From positions 1-10,618 of the forward strand of contig JAKDMK010000046.1 of NCBI GenBank assembly GCA_030452365.1: a stretch of 10,618 nucleotides of DNA, in the 5' to 3' direction. The position numbers and the translations under genes are program-made. The notes beneath the pieces were generated by a model. That model did no database searches, was not told the origin of the DNA, and saw only the letters and a list, made by a program, of their open reading frames with translations. The DNA is from Nitrococcus sp. (lineage in GTDB: Bacteria; Pseudomonadota; Gammaproteobacteria; Nitrococcales; Nitrococcaceae). Below, piece by piece: positions 1 to 8,287 of the stretch (position 1 is its first letter; each line of letters begins with the position of its first letter).

Positions 1-1588
<1,588 letters not shown>

Positions 1589-1606
1589 AGCGAGGAGGTT
1601 ACCTCA

Positions 1607-2023
1607 ATGAAGATCACTCAAGGTCAGTTCTCGTTTCTGCCCGATCTCTCCGACCAGCAAATCAGGGCGCAGATCGAATACGCCGTGCAAAACCGCTGGG
1701 CGGTGAATGTCGAGTTCACCGACGATCCGCATCCCCGTAATACCTACTGGGAGATGTGGGACCTGCCGATGTTCGATCTGCGGGATCCAGCCGGTGCTTT
1801 GCTGGAGGTCAACAACTGCCGCAAGGCTTATCCGAATCACTACATTCGTGTGACGGCCTTCGATAGCAGTCGTGGTTGGGAGACGCCGCGTATGTCCTTC
1901 ATCGTCAACCGGCCTAAGGAAGAGCCTGGATTCCGGCTCAACCGCCAGGAGGTGGACGGTCGGGCAATCCGCTACACGGTCCATAGCTATGCGACCGAGA
2001 AACCGGCGGGCAGCCGCTACTAA
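1607..2023 (+). CDS. cbbS: RuBisCO small subunit, red type
   Basis: Small subunit that caps the L8 core of form I RuBisCO. It has 138 residues. It starts with the [13 protein letters not shown] segment typical of form IC small subunits and contains [20 protein letters not shown] and [11 protein letters not shown]. The C-terminal part (SFIVNRP...EPGFRL, then a RYTVHSYA segment) is the extra hairpin-forming extension that separates red-type small subunits from the green type. A very good Shine-Dalgarno site, GAGGAGG at 1592-1598, lies 8 bases before the ATG. The gene follows cbbL by 18 bp and is surely on the same mRNA; the gap to cbbX is much longer and holds a strong hairpin. Confidence 0.97.
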   Translation: MKITQGQFSFLPDLSDQQIRAQIEYAVQNRWAVNVEFTDDPHPRNTYWEMWDLPMFDLRDPAGALLEVNNCRKAYPNHYIRVTAFDSSRGWETPRMSFIVNRPKEEPGFRLNRQEVDGRAIRYTVHSYATEKPAGSRY

Positions 2024-2030
2024 GGGCGCT

Positions 2031-2072
2031 CCGAGGCCGGCCCTTGCGCGTTGCGCAGAAGGCCGGCCTCGG
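2031..2072 (+). promoter_or_regulatory. Strong intercistronic hairpin between cbbS and cbbX
   Basis: Left arm 2031-2045 and right arm 2059-2072 pair over 14 base pairs (CCGAGGCCGGCC then TT, against AAGGCCGGCCTCGG) with a single bulged C. The 13-base loop is itself partly self-complementary. It begins 8 bases after the cbbS stop. No T-run follows, so it is not a textbook intrinsic terminator. Because cbbX continues on the same strand 86 bp later, the likely roles are partial termination or protection of the cbbLS transcript from 3' decay, giving much RuBisCO and little activase. The pairing is seen directly; the role is inferred. Confidence 0.65.
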
Positions 2073-2158
2073 CCTGGAAATAGCATGAACCGCAGCCATG
2101 AGCGCAAGCCAAGGCACTCATCGAATGGCTCGACCAGCGGCTGAAGCCGAAAGACGCA

Positions 2159-3094
2159 ATGTCACAAGCGGGTGAAGTCATGTCAGATGATTCAGAGCGC
2201 AGCAGCGTGGGCGAACAGGCTGAGAAGAGCGGGCAGATCAGTCTCGAAGAGGAGTTCCGCGCATCGAATGTCCAAGAGGTTCTGGATAAGCTCGATCGCG
2301 AGCTCGTTGGACTGAAGCCCGTCAAGACCCGCATTCGCGAGATTGCGGCTCTGCTTCTCGTGGACCGCCTACGGGCGAAGCACAATCTCGTTACCGGCGC
2401 GCCCACCCTGCACATGAGCTTTACCGGCAATCCGGGCACCGGCAAGACCACGGTTGCCTTTCGTATGGCTGAGATCCTGCATCGGCTTGGCTATGTGCGC
2501 AAGGGCCACCTGGTATCCGTCACTCGCGATGATCTGGTTGGCCAGTACATCGGGCATACCGCGCCGAAGACCAAGGAGGTCATCAAACGCGCGATGGGCG
2601 GCGTGCTGTTCATCGACGAGGCCTACTACCTCTATCGTCCGGAGAATGAGCGGGACTATGGCCAAGAGACCATTGAGATTCTGCTGCAGGTAATGGAGGA
2701 GAATCGCGAGGATTTGGTCGTGATCCTTGCCGGCTACCAAGAGCGAATGAGCACGTTCTTTAAGAGCAACCCTGGGATCCGCTCGCGTATCGCGCATCAT
2801 ATCGAGTTCCCTGACTATACGGCGCAGGAGCTACTCGCGATCGCGAATCTCATGCTGGCCGAACAGAACTATCGGTTCGACGAGGCGGCCGAGAAAGCTT
2901 TTGCCGGTTACCTTGAGCGGCGGATGAAGCAAGAGCATTTCGCCAATGCGCGTTCCGTGCGCAATGGACTCGACCGAGCACGACTGCGGCATGCCAACCG
3001 ATTGTTCGCAAAGGGCGGGGAGCCAACCTCCGAGGAGCTTATGACGATCGAGGCCGAGGACATTCTCGCAAGCCGCGTTTTTCACGACGATTGA
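2159..3094 (+). CDS. cbbX: Red-type RuBisCO activase CbbX (AAA+ ATPase)
   Basis: AAA+ motor that, in characterised relatives, forms RuBP-stimulated hexamers and pulls the C-terminal tail of the large subunit through its pore to release inhibitory sugar phosphates. The frame gives 311 residues. Seen in order: a hydrophilic N-terminal tail of about 37 residues, the family stretch [20 protein letters not shown] (49-68), Walker [10 protein letters not shown] (90-98), the pore-loop region [12 protein letters not shown] (127-138), Walker [10 protein letters not shown] (150-158), the sensor-1 region VVILAGY (187-193), NPGIRSR with likely arginine fingers (204-210), and the sensor-2 segment NARSVRN (263-269). 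Two starts are possible. The ATG at 2159 has only a weak ribosome site. The in-frame ATG at 2180 (8th codon) has GGTGA four bases upstream and would give 304 residues; both leave the AAA+ core intact. It belongs with cbbLS but is separated by 135 bp containing a strong hairpin. Confidence 0.96.
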   Translation: MSQAGEVMSDDSERSSVGEQAEKSGQISLEEEFRASNVQEVLDKLDRELVGLKPVKTRIREIAALLLVDRLRAKHNLVTGAPTLHMSFTGNPGTGKTTVAFRMAEILHRLGYVRKGHLVSVTRDDLVGQYIGHTAPKTKEVIKRAMGGVLFIDEAYYLYRPENERDYGQETIEILLQVMEENREDLVVILAGYQERMSTFFKSNPGIRSRIAHHIEFPDYTAQELLAIANLMLAEQNYRFDEAAEKAFAGYLERRMKQEHFANARSVRNGLDRARLRHANRLFAKGGEPTSEELMTIEAEDILASRVFHDD

Positions 3095-3173
3095 CGATTG
3101 CCCCTAGGAGCCATGATTCTCCGACGCCAAGCGCAAGCACGATTCTCCTGGCTCTGGGTTCAAGACTAGGGCT

Positions 3174-3196
3174 GCGCACCCAAGCGCAGTGGGCGC
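3174..3196. terminator. Weak hairpin between convergent genes
   Basis: In the 108-bp gap between the convergent stops of cbbX (3094) and the large flavoprotein (3203), GCG plus CCCA (3174-3176, 3179-3182) pairs with TGGGCGC (3190-3196), a 7-bp stem with a 2-base bulge. It lies just past the stop of the - strand gene and 80 bp past cbbX. No T-run is present on either strand. The octamer GATTCTCC also occurs twice in this gap (3115-3122, 3141-3148). A bidirectional terminator would be expected here, but this is only a weak candidate. Confidence 0.22.
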
Positions 3197-3202
3197 TGGT
3201 GC

Positions 3203-6200
3203 TCAGCCGTCGGCTTGGCGCAGCACATAATCGAGCCATAACTCGGCCAGGCGGTCAGAGAGTCGATTTTGCTGCTGGCGTGCCGCCAGATTGTCGAGAT
3301 CAATCCAGGACAACGGCTGGTCTTGACCGGCGCAGGAGAACACCGGGCGGGTCCGCTCGCCGTTGTCCGGGTCTATCTGCCACTGCAGGCATTGGGCGCA
3401 GACACCCTTGAGCATGCATTGCATCGGGCTTCCGACCGTGCCGAAGGCCTCCACATTGGATTGGAAGTAGGGCTTCAACGTTTTCTTGAGCGCGTCTTGG
3501 AAGCTTTTAAGCAATCCGGTACCACCCATGATCATGATCCGATCCACGCTATGCAGCGCAATGGCCGCAGTGCTCGCGCAACGAATCTCACCGTTGCCAT
3601 AGCCACGCACCAGCTCGACCATATCCGTGGCCACGACGCTGGTGTCCTGGGCACGACGCGCGCGCACGATTGGCGCGCGTGCCGTGCACCAGATGATCTG
3701 ATCGGCGCCGGCTTCCAGCTCATCCTGATGGTCCACCTCGGCGGCGTCGCCGAAAGCGGCGACGTAAAGCACTCGGTTGCCGGCGGCACGCAGCGCCGCG
3801 CCGATATCGAGCATCACCGCGGCGCCCCAGCGGCCCGCTACCACCAAAATGGTCTTCTCCCGCGGTATGTCGCTCGGAGCGCCGGTGGGCCCCATTAGGA
3901 CCAGGGGCGTGCCTGGCTGCAAACGCCCGACCAGGCGCGCCGCGATGCCCCATTGCAGGACGATGAGCCGGATCATGTCATTTCTGATACCCGTGCCGCT
4001 TACCGTGAGCAGCGGTATCTGCAATCGAGTACCCGCCACGACGGGGCTGCACGACTCGAAAGTCTGCAGGCGAAAGAATTGGCCCGGGCGGAAGTTGCGA
4101 GCGGCCAAGGGGGCGCGTATCCAGAGCTCGACCAGCGCCGGATTGAGCGGTTTGATTTCGACCACCCGGGGCACGAGCAGATCATCCATTCGCGCCAGGA
4201 AATCGCCCGCCGTGAATGCCGCCGTAGCCGGTTGGCGGTGGAGGGTTTCGATGACCAGCGGATAGCTGCGTTTTGCCGAGGCGATCGCTTTTACCACACT
4301 GCCGTGAAAGGCAGGATGTGTATCTCCCAGGAAAGTCACGCGCCGGTTATCTTGATCATACGATGTGAATGGGCCGAATTCCGGGGATTTGCAGTGGCTT
4401 GCCAAGCCCACCGGTTGGACCCCAGTGGCATGGGCTACATGGGCCAGATAGTGGTTACCGTCAAGGGTAAAGGTGCCGGGGTACTCGCGCTCATATAGCG
4501 TGTTTGGGACGGTGCCCGCGGCGACGAAAATCGATCGGGCAGGCAGGGTCACTTCCTCCCGCGTTGCCAACCAGCGACCTTCCTCACACTTCATACGGCG
4601 GCACACCAAGCTTTGCACGTGGCCATAGCCGTCGAGTTCTACGTAGAGCGGCTCCAGGCCTTCGGCATAGAACAGACCTTCCTCGGTCGCCCTGACCACC
4701 TCCTCGTGGTTGCGGATATAGGCAGGTGAGGCGTTGACTCCCTTGCGGTAGGCGAGAGTCACGCCGCCCCACTCGCGCAGCAGTGGTGTGAAGTCCGGGG
4801 CCTCGACGGCCGCCGCCGCCCGCTCGCGCTCACCTCGTGCCGCAGCCCCGTGTTCGAGGAGCTCGGCTAAGGTCGCGCGGTCCTCGGGATTGAGCCCATC
4901 GGTAACGAGCTCCGCACCGAGCTCGGCAACCAATACTTCGTAGCGCCCAAGGATCTTTTCCACTTGCTTGATGTAATAAGCCTGGACCTCGGTTGCCGTA
5001 TCGATGCCGGTCAGGCCGCCGCCGATGACAACGGCGGGCAGACGAACCTGGAGGTTGGCGAGACTCGATGCCTTAGCGGCGCCGGTGAGCTGCAACGCCA
5101 TGAGAAAGTCGCTCGCCTGGCGCATACCTCGCGCCAGGCTGTTGCCCATGTGGATCACCCGTGGCAGTCCTGTACCGGTGGCGTTGCAGACATGATCGAA
5201 GCCGAGTGTCCAGGCGTCCTCCAGAGTGATGGTTCCACCGAGACGGACGCCGCCGTAAACGCGAAAATTTGCCCGGCGCGCCAGCGACAGATAGATGAGC
5301 TTCAGAAAGCTCTTGTCCCAGCGCACGGTGATGCCGTACTCGGCGACGCCGCCGAAGCCGAGCAGGATGCGCTCGTCGAGGGGCTCTTTCAGATCCTTCC
5401 AGCGCTGCACGGGATGCTCCAGGATCTCGCCTGGCAGCGGCTCGATCTTGAGGCCGTCGATGCCCACCACGGAGCAGCCCTCCATGGTGAGATGGTGGGC
5501 CATAGTAAAGCCGGCCGGCCCCATGCCGGCCACCAGGACGCGCCGGCCATTGTCCGGCTGCTGGAGGTATTGCTCCTGGCGCAGCGGGTTCCAGCGCGCG
5601 AGCAGATGGTAGATCTCCACCCCCCAGGGGAGATTGAGGACATCCGTCAGGACCCGGGTCTCGATCTGCGGGATATTGACCGGATCCTGCTTCTGGTAGA
5701 TGCAGCTTTTCATGCAGTCATTGCAGATGCGATGCCCGGTTGCCGGCACCATGGGGTTGTCCACCATGGCCACCGCCAGTGCCGCGATGGTTTGGCCGGC
5801 GCGCTTGAGCGCGTGCATCTCCGAGATCTTCTCCTCGAGCGGACAGCCGGTGAGCGTCACGCCCAGGGGATCGGCTTTGAACTCAAGCTCGGGATGATTG
5901 TTTTTCTCGGGAAAGCCCTTGGAGCAGAAGTCGCCATCGTGCTCATGGCAGTAGATGCAGTAATGAACCTCGCTCTGCACGTGGCGCGCATCCATCCGCG
6001 CGTCGGTGAGCTTGAAGCCATCGCGTCGGCGCCAGCGCTCGGGGTTGGCTTGTAGGCGCACCGCGCCGTGTGCATCCACCCGCTGCAGCGGAACCAGCCG
6101 CGCGTGATCAAGCCTTTCGGGTAGGTTGAAGCTGGCCCAGCCCGCCACCGACGACCGGGCTCTAGGGTCGTTGCGGGCGAGCTTGCACCAGCGGGTCACG

Positions 6201-6775
6201 CGCTCGATCGAATCCGCGTTGGCCGCGGGATCCAGCAGCAGCTCCATGGCGTATTCGGCCACCGCGTGCTCCCGGTCGGGCGCGCTGGTATCGGCAATCC
6301 GGCCATCCAACCAGGCATTCAGGCTCTGATAGGTTTCCGCGACACTCTGGCGAAGCCTTTTGACCCGTTTGAGGACAAACTCTTGTTTGAACGCCATTAC
6401 GACATCATGGCTGAGGGTCGCCGAGCGCGCTTCTTCCACCACATCCGTAATGCCGAAAAGGTCGGTGATGAAGTGCTCCAGGTATGGGGCAAGCGCGAGC
6501 AGCAGCGCGCTGGTTTCAACTGCCCCAGAGGTTCGGCCCTGGCGGTAAGCCGTAAGCTGGCCAGTCAGCGGTTGCGCGTTCTCGCCAAGATAACGCAGAA
6601 ACATCGCATCCAGGCGTGTCAGGCCAGCAGCCGTTTGCAGCGCGGCAAAAGTGAAGCCATAGCGGGACAGAGCGGTTTCCAGGCTCATCGGTGTCGGTAC
6701 AGAGGTCTCGTCTGGGTGGCGGCGCGCGAGCGTTCGTTGGCAGCGGACTATGGTGCTGATCAGAGGTAAAGCCAT
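3203..6775 (-). CDS. Large Fe-S flavoprotein: GltD/NfnB-like half fused to FNR/NfnA-like half
   Basis: About 1190 residues (positions counted from the in-frame TTG at 6778; subtract one for the ATG at 6775). Residues 1-260 are mostly helical, with no motif I recognise. Next comes a cysteine-rich Fe-S segment: C274, C277, C285, C312 (GCPL) and C352, C355, C359 (ICNDCMKSC). The spacing and the DNPMVPATGHRIC context resemble the N-terminal Fe-S domain of GltD and NfnB. An FAD-type fold follows (VAGMGPAGF, 416-424), then a second dinucleotide fold (VVIGGGLTGID, 583-593), an FNR-like barrel (FRPGQFFRL, 896-904), a nucleotide-binding lobe (LMGPTG 961-966, IMIMGGTG 1081-1088) and a C-terminal Cys set C1121, C1127, C1130, C1149 like the 2Fe-2S domain of PyrK/NfnA. 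A bifurcating or plain NADH/NADPH/ferredoxin oxidoreductase is inferred. Neither ATG 6775 nor the in-frame ATG 6688 (residue 31) has a clear ribosome site, so the start is uncertain. The gene converges on cbbLSX and is not in that operon. Confidence 0.85.
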   Translation of the reverse strand: MALPLISTIVRCQRTLARRHPDETSVPTPMSLETALSRYGFTFAALQTAAGLTRLDAMFLRYLGENAQPLTGQLTAYRQGRTSGAVETSALLLALAPYLEHFITDLFGITDVVEEARSATLSHDVVMAFKQEFVLKRVKRLRQSVAETYQSLNAWLDGRIADTSAPDREHAVAEYAMELLLDPAANADSIERVTRWCKLARNDPRARSSVAGWASFNLPERLDHARLVPLQRVDAHGAVRLQANPERWRRRDGFKLTDARMDARHVQSEVHYCIYCHEHDGDFCSKGFPEKNNHPELEFKADPLGVTLTGCPLEEKISEMHALKRAGQTIAALAVAMVDNPMVPATGHRICNDCMKSCIYQKQDPVNIPQIETRVLTDVLNLPWGVEIYHLLARWNPLRQEQYLQQPDNGRRVLVAGMGPAGFTMAHHLTMEGCSVVGIDGLKIEPLPGEILEHPVQRWKDLKEPLDERILLGFGGVAEYGITVRWDKSFLKLIYLSLARRANFRVYGGVRLGGTITLEDAWTLGFDHVCNATGTGLPRVIHMGNSLARGMRQASDFLMALQLTGAAKASSLANLQVRLPAVVIGGGLTGIDTATEVQAYYIKQVEKILGRYEVLVAELGAELVTDGLNPEDRATLAELLEHGAAARGERERAAAAVEAPDFTPLLREWGGVTLAYRKGVNASPAYIRNHEEVVRATEEGLFYAEGLEPLYVELDGYGHVQSLVCRRMKCEEGRWLATREEVTLPARSIFVAAGTVPNTLYEREYPGTFTLDGNHYLAHVAHATGVQPVGLASHCKSPEFGPFTSYDQDNRRVTFLGDTHPAFHGSVVKAIASAKRSYPLVIETLHRQPATAAFTAGDFLARMDDLLVPRVVEIKPLNPALVELWIRAPLAARNFRPGQFFRLQTFESCSPVVAGTRLQIPLLTVSGTGIRNDMIRLIVLQWGIAARLVGRLQPGTPLVLMGPTGAPSDIPREKTILVVAGRWGAAVMLDIGAALRAAGNRVLYVAAFGDAAEVDHQDELEAGADQIIWCTARAPIVRARRAQDTSVVATDMVELVRGYGNGEIRCASTAAIALHSVDRIMIMGGTGLLKSFQDALKKTLKPYFQSNVEAFGTVGSPMQCMLKGVCAQCLQWQIDPDNGERTRPVFSCAGQDQPLSWIDLDNLAARQQQNRLSDRLAELWLDYVLRQADG

Positions 6776-6911
6776 CAAGCCACAGTCTGCGCGGTTTTCT
6801 CCATGGCGCGCCAGCGGGCCACGTAGCGGTCACTTGGTTTAGTCTTGGGGGACAAACAGGGGTTACGCGCCGGAGCGCAGGGAAGTGATTCTCAAGTCAA
6901 TACGCGCAAAG

Positions 6912-6954
6912 GGCGATCTACCCCCGGATTCGGTGTCCAGGGGTAGATTTCGCC
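6912..6954 (-). terminator. Hairpin between csbD-like gene and flavoprotein gene
   Basis: ATCTACCCC (6916-6924) pairs with GGGGTAGAT (6940-6948). The stem continues inward with GGA/TCC across one mismatch and outward with GGCG (6912-6915) against CGCC (6951-6954) past a 2-base bulge, about 16 pairs in all. On the - strand it lies 146 bases after the csbD-like stop and about 140 bases before the flavoprotein start. It could terminate the small gene's transcript or act in the 5' leader of the large one. No strong T-run follows on the - strand, so factor-independent termination is not certain. The rest of the 324-bp gap (6776-7099) holds no gene I can support. Confidence 0.5.
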
Positions 6955-7099
6955 GGTGTGACAAGGAAAATCAGCGCTTGCCCAACAGCTGATGTCTAAT
7001 GGATATCAACAACGTCGGCAAGCACCGATGTCATGGATTGGCGTCCGCAGGCGCTATCCGCTCGCTGTCTTTGGGCGTCGGCCCGTTCGCTCATTCTCG

Positions 7100-7318
7100 T
7101 TAGCCGTGATGGGTCGCCTTGTCGAATCGGCGCGCGAATATCGTAATTTCCTCTTCTGCATTGACTTTGGGAAGATCATACTTGCGTTGGATCTTCTCAG
7201 CCAGAACGTCGCGGCGGCCGTTGATCTCTTTTAGATCCTCCTCGGTCAACCTGCCCCAGCGTATCCGTACCTGACCCACATGCCGCTGCCAATCCGCTTG
7301 AACCGTATCCCAGCCCAT
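7100..7318 (-). CDS. CsbD-family stress-response protein
   Basis: A 72-residue small acidic/basic helical protein of the CsbD (YjbJ-like) family, whose members are abundant general-stress proteins of unknown biochemical function. Family landmarks seen: the opening MGWDTVQADWQRHVGQVRIR, then WGRLTEEDLKEINGRRD (21-37) and the KIQRKYDLPK segment (42-51) that closes the usual three-helix core; the last 15 or so residues are less typical. The frame is open further upstream to 7396, but the ATG at 7318 has a strong Shine-Dalgarno site (GGGAGG, 6 bases upstream) and matches the family's normal start, so the longer form is rejected. It lies upstream of, and on the same strand as, the large flavoprotein gene, but a 324-bp gap with a strong hairpin makes an operon unlikely. 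In other bacteria csbD is under general-stress control; no such promoter could be identified here. Confidence 0.88.
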   Translation of the reverse strand: MGWDTVQADWQRHVGQVRIRWGRLTEEDLKEINGRRDVLAEKIQRKYDLPKVNAEEEITIFARRFDKATHHG

Positions 7319-7733
7319 AATCAACCTCCCACCTTCAAGAATATTACTTCGCCATCCATACCGCCCTAGGTCCATCCTATGAAGCCGTATAGACACGCAC
7401 CGTTTAGAGAACTGCTCAACACATGTGCCCCGTTATCTAAAGCAATCATTCTTCGTAACTATTCACCCTCCTTCCGCGCAGGCCACCTTTTCCGTACTGT
7501 CATTCGACGCGGAGCCGTAAGGCGGAGTCGCAGCATCTGGTCGCAGGATCCTGCAACGCCGCTTCGCTGCATTTTCGATACTTCTTTGGCTTGAATTGTT
7601 CAAATACTCAAGTTGCCACGGGCAAAACCGGTACTGGCGCCATTCACCGTGAGTAGAGAGCATTCCAGCAATATAGTGCAACTCCGCTATTATGCAAGGT
7701 TGAAATCTTAGCAACAAATAGACTTGTGCGGTC
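7319..7733. other. Gene-free stretch upstream of csbD-like gene
   Basis: About 415 bases with visibly lower GC than the RuBisCO region and no reading frame that resembles a protein I know. It must contain the - strand promoter of the csbD-like gene next to 7318, but I could not pick a convincing -35/-10 pair. The only structure noted is a perfect 12-bp palindrome, GCAGGATCCTGC at 7543-7554. A - strand frame of 84 codons here (7463-7717) has neither a family signature nor a good ribosome site, and I treat it as chance. Confidence 0.4.
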
Positions 7734-8050
7734 TCATGGTACGATCTGCAGGTGATTCTTCACCCAGGTGTAGCTGCGTTTGCAGCGGTGGCAACGGCAA
7801 TAGAAGCTGTAGAGGTGCTTGACGTTGCAGCTTTCGCAGCGCTCGCGGTAAAGTGCGTCGAGCCGGGTGACCTCATCGACCGGCGCGCGCCGGTGGGAGG
7901 CCTGGGCGAGGCACTTGTCGATCAGCCCAACCAGCCCGTCCTTCCTCGTAGTGGTCGATATAGCGGCGCAAGGTCCGCGCATGAACCCCGAGCCGCCTCC
8001 TCTTGGGTCAGCCGGCGCGCCTGCCAGCTTGAGTACGCTTCTTCAAATCG
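7734..8050 (-). pseudogene. Broken 5' fragment of an IS transposase (HTH region only)
   Basis: Reading the - strand from 8050 gives RFEEAYSSWQARRLTQEEAA. After a shift of frame it gives RTLRRYIDHYEE, and after a second shift DGLVGLIDKCLAQASHRRAP...DEVTRLDALYRERCESCNVKHLYSFY...RSYTWVKNHLQ, followed by a stop at 7734-7736. From memory this order (helix-turn-helix block, RYxxRYEEEGLxGLIDKR, SHRRAPVDEV, NVKHFYxFY, SYTWVKxxLQ) is the N-terminal half of a transposase of the group often filed as ISNCY, with an integrase-type catalytic domain to follow. Here at least two frameshifts break it and the whole DDE domain is missing, so it is a dead remnant. Extra cysteines (CESC, CRCHRC) replace residues that relatives normally have, consistent with decay rather than a real zinc site. 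The exact family name needs a database search. Confidence 0.72.
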
Positions 8051-8104
8051 CACCTGCCTGCGGCACCTGCCCGCCGGCAGGCGGGCGCAGGCAGCAGGCA
8101 GGGC
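8051..8104. repeat. GC-rich hairpin repeat at the transposase remnant's 5' end
   Basis: A dense patch of CCTGC/GCAGG words that folds back on itself. The core is GCCCGCC (8069-8075), a GGCA loop and GGCGGGC (8080-8086), with CCT (8066-8068) pairing AGG (8089-8091) across a 2-base bulge and further CCTGCCTGC/GCAGGCAG complementarity outside. It abuts the transposase remnant exactly where its conserved N-terminus should begin, so it replaced or invaded the original 5' end. It resembles short palindromic, REP-like intergenic elements. Other copies cannot be tested from this window. Confidence 0.55.
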
Positions 8105-8287
8105 GATAAATTCGAACAAAACCTGCGAACGAGAACTGTTGCATTACCTCGATGCGCTCAACGCCGCTGCGTGAGCCATCAAAGCTTATGCAACGCTGGG
8201 GACGAGATCAGCGATTTTCCGCCAGTCTGACCGCAGACCCCGCACCACTCTTACACGACCTATACGATCACGTACGGAGGTGACGCC

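Noticed and set aside
1592..1605. GAGGT-T-ACCTC inverted repeat over the cbbS ribosome site
   Set aside because: A one-base loop cannot form a hairpin; it is probably chance overlap with the Shine-Dalgarno sequence.
4964..6055. 363-codon open frame on the + strand inside the flavoprotein gene
   Set aside because: Opposite-strand shadow of the recognised flavoprotein; its translation shows no domain or proper start.
7319..7396. 26-codon N-terminal extension of the CsbD-like protein
   Set aside because: The family start MGWD at 7318 has a strong ribosome site; the extension has none.
7743..7870. Zinc-finger-like CESC/CRCHRC pattern in the - strand frame
   Set aside because: It aligns with the HTH part of a transposase that normally lacks these cysteines; decay explains it better than a new zinc protein.
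8051..8104. Short direct words read as a possible CRISPR
   Set aside because: The repeats are adjacent, variable and palindromic, with no spacers and no cas genes.
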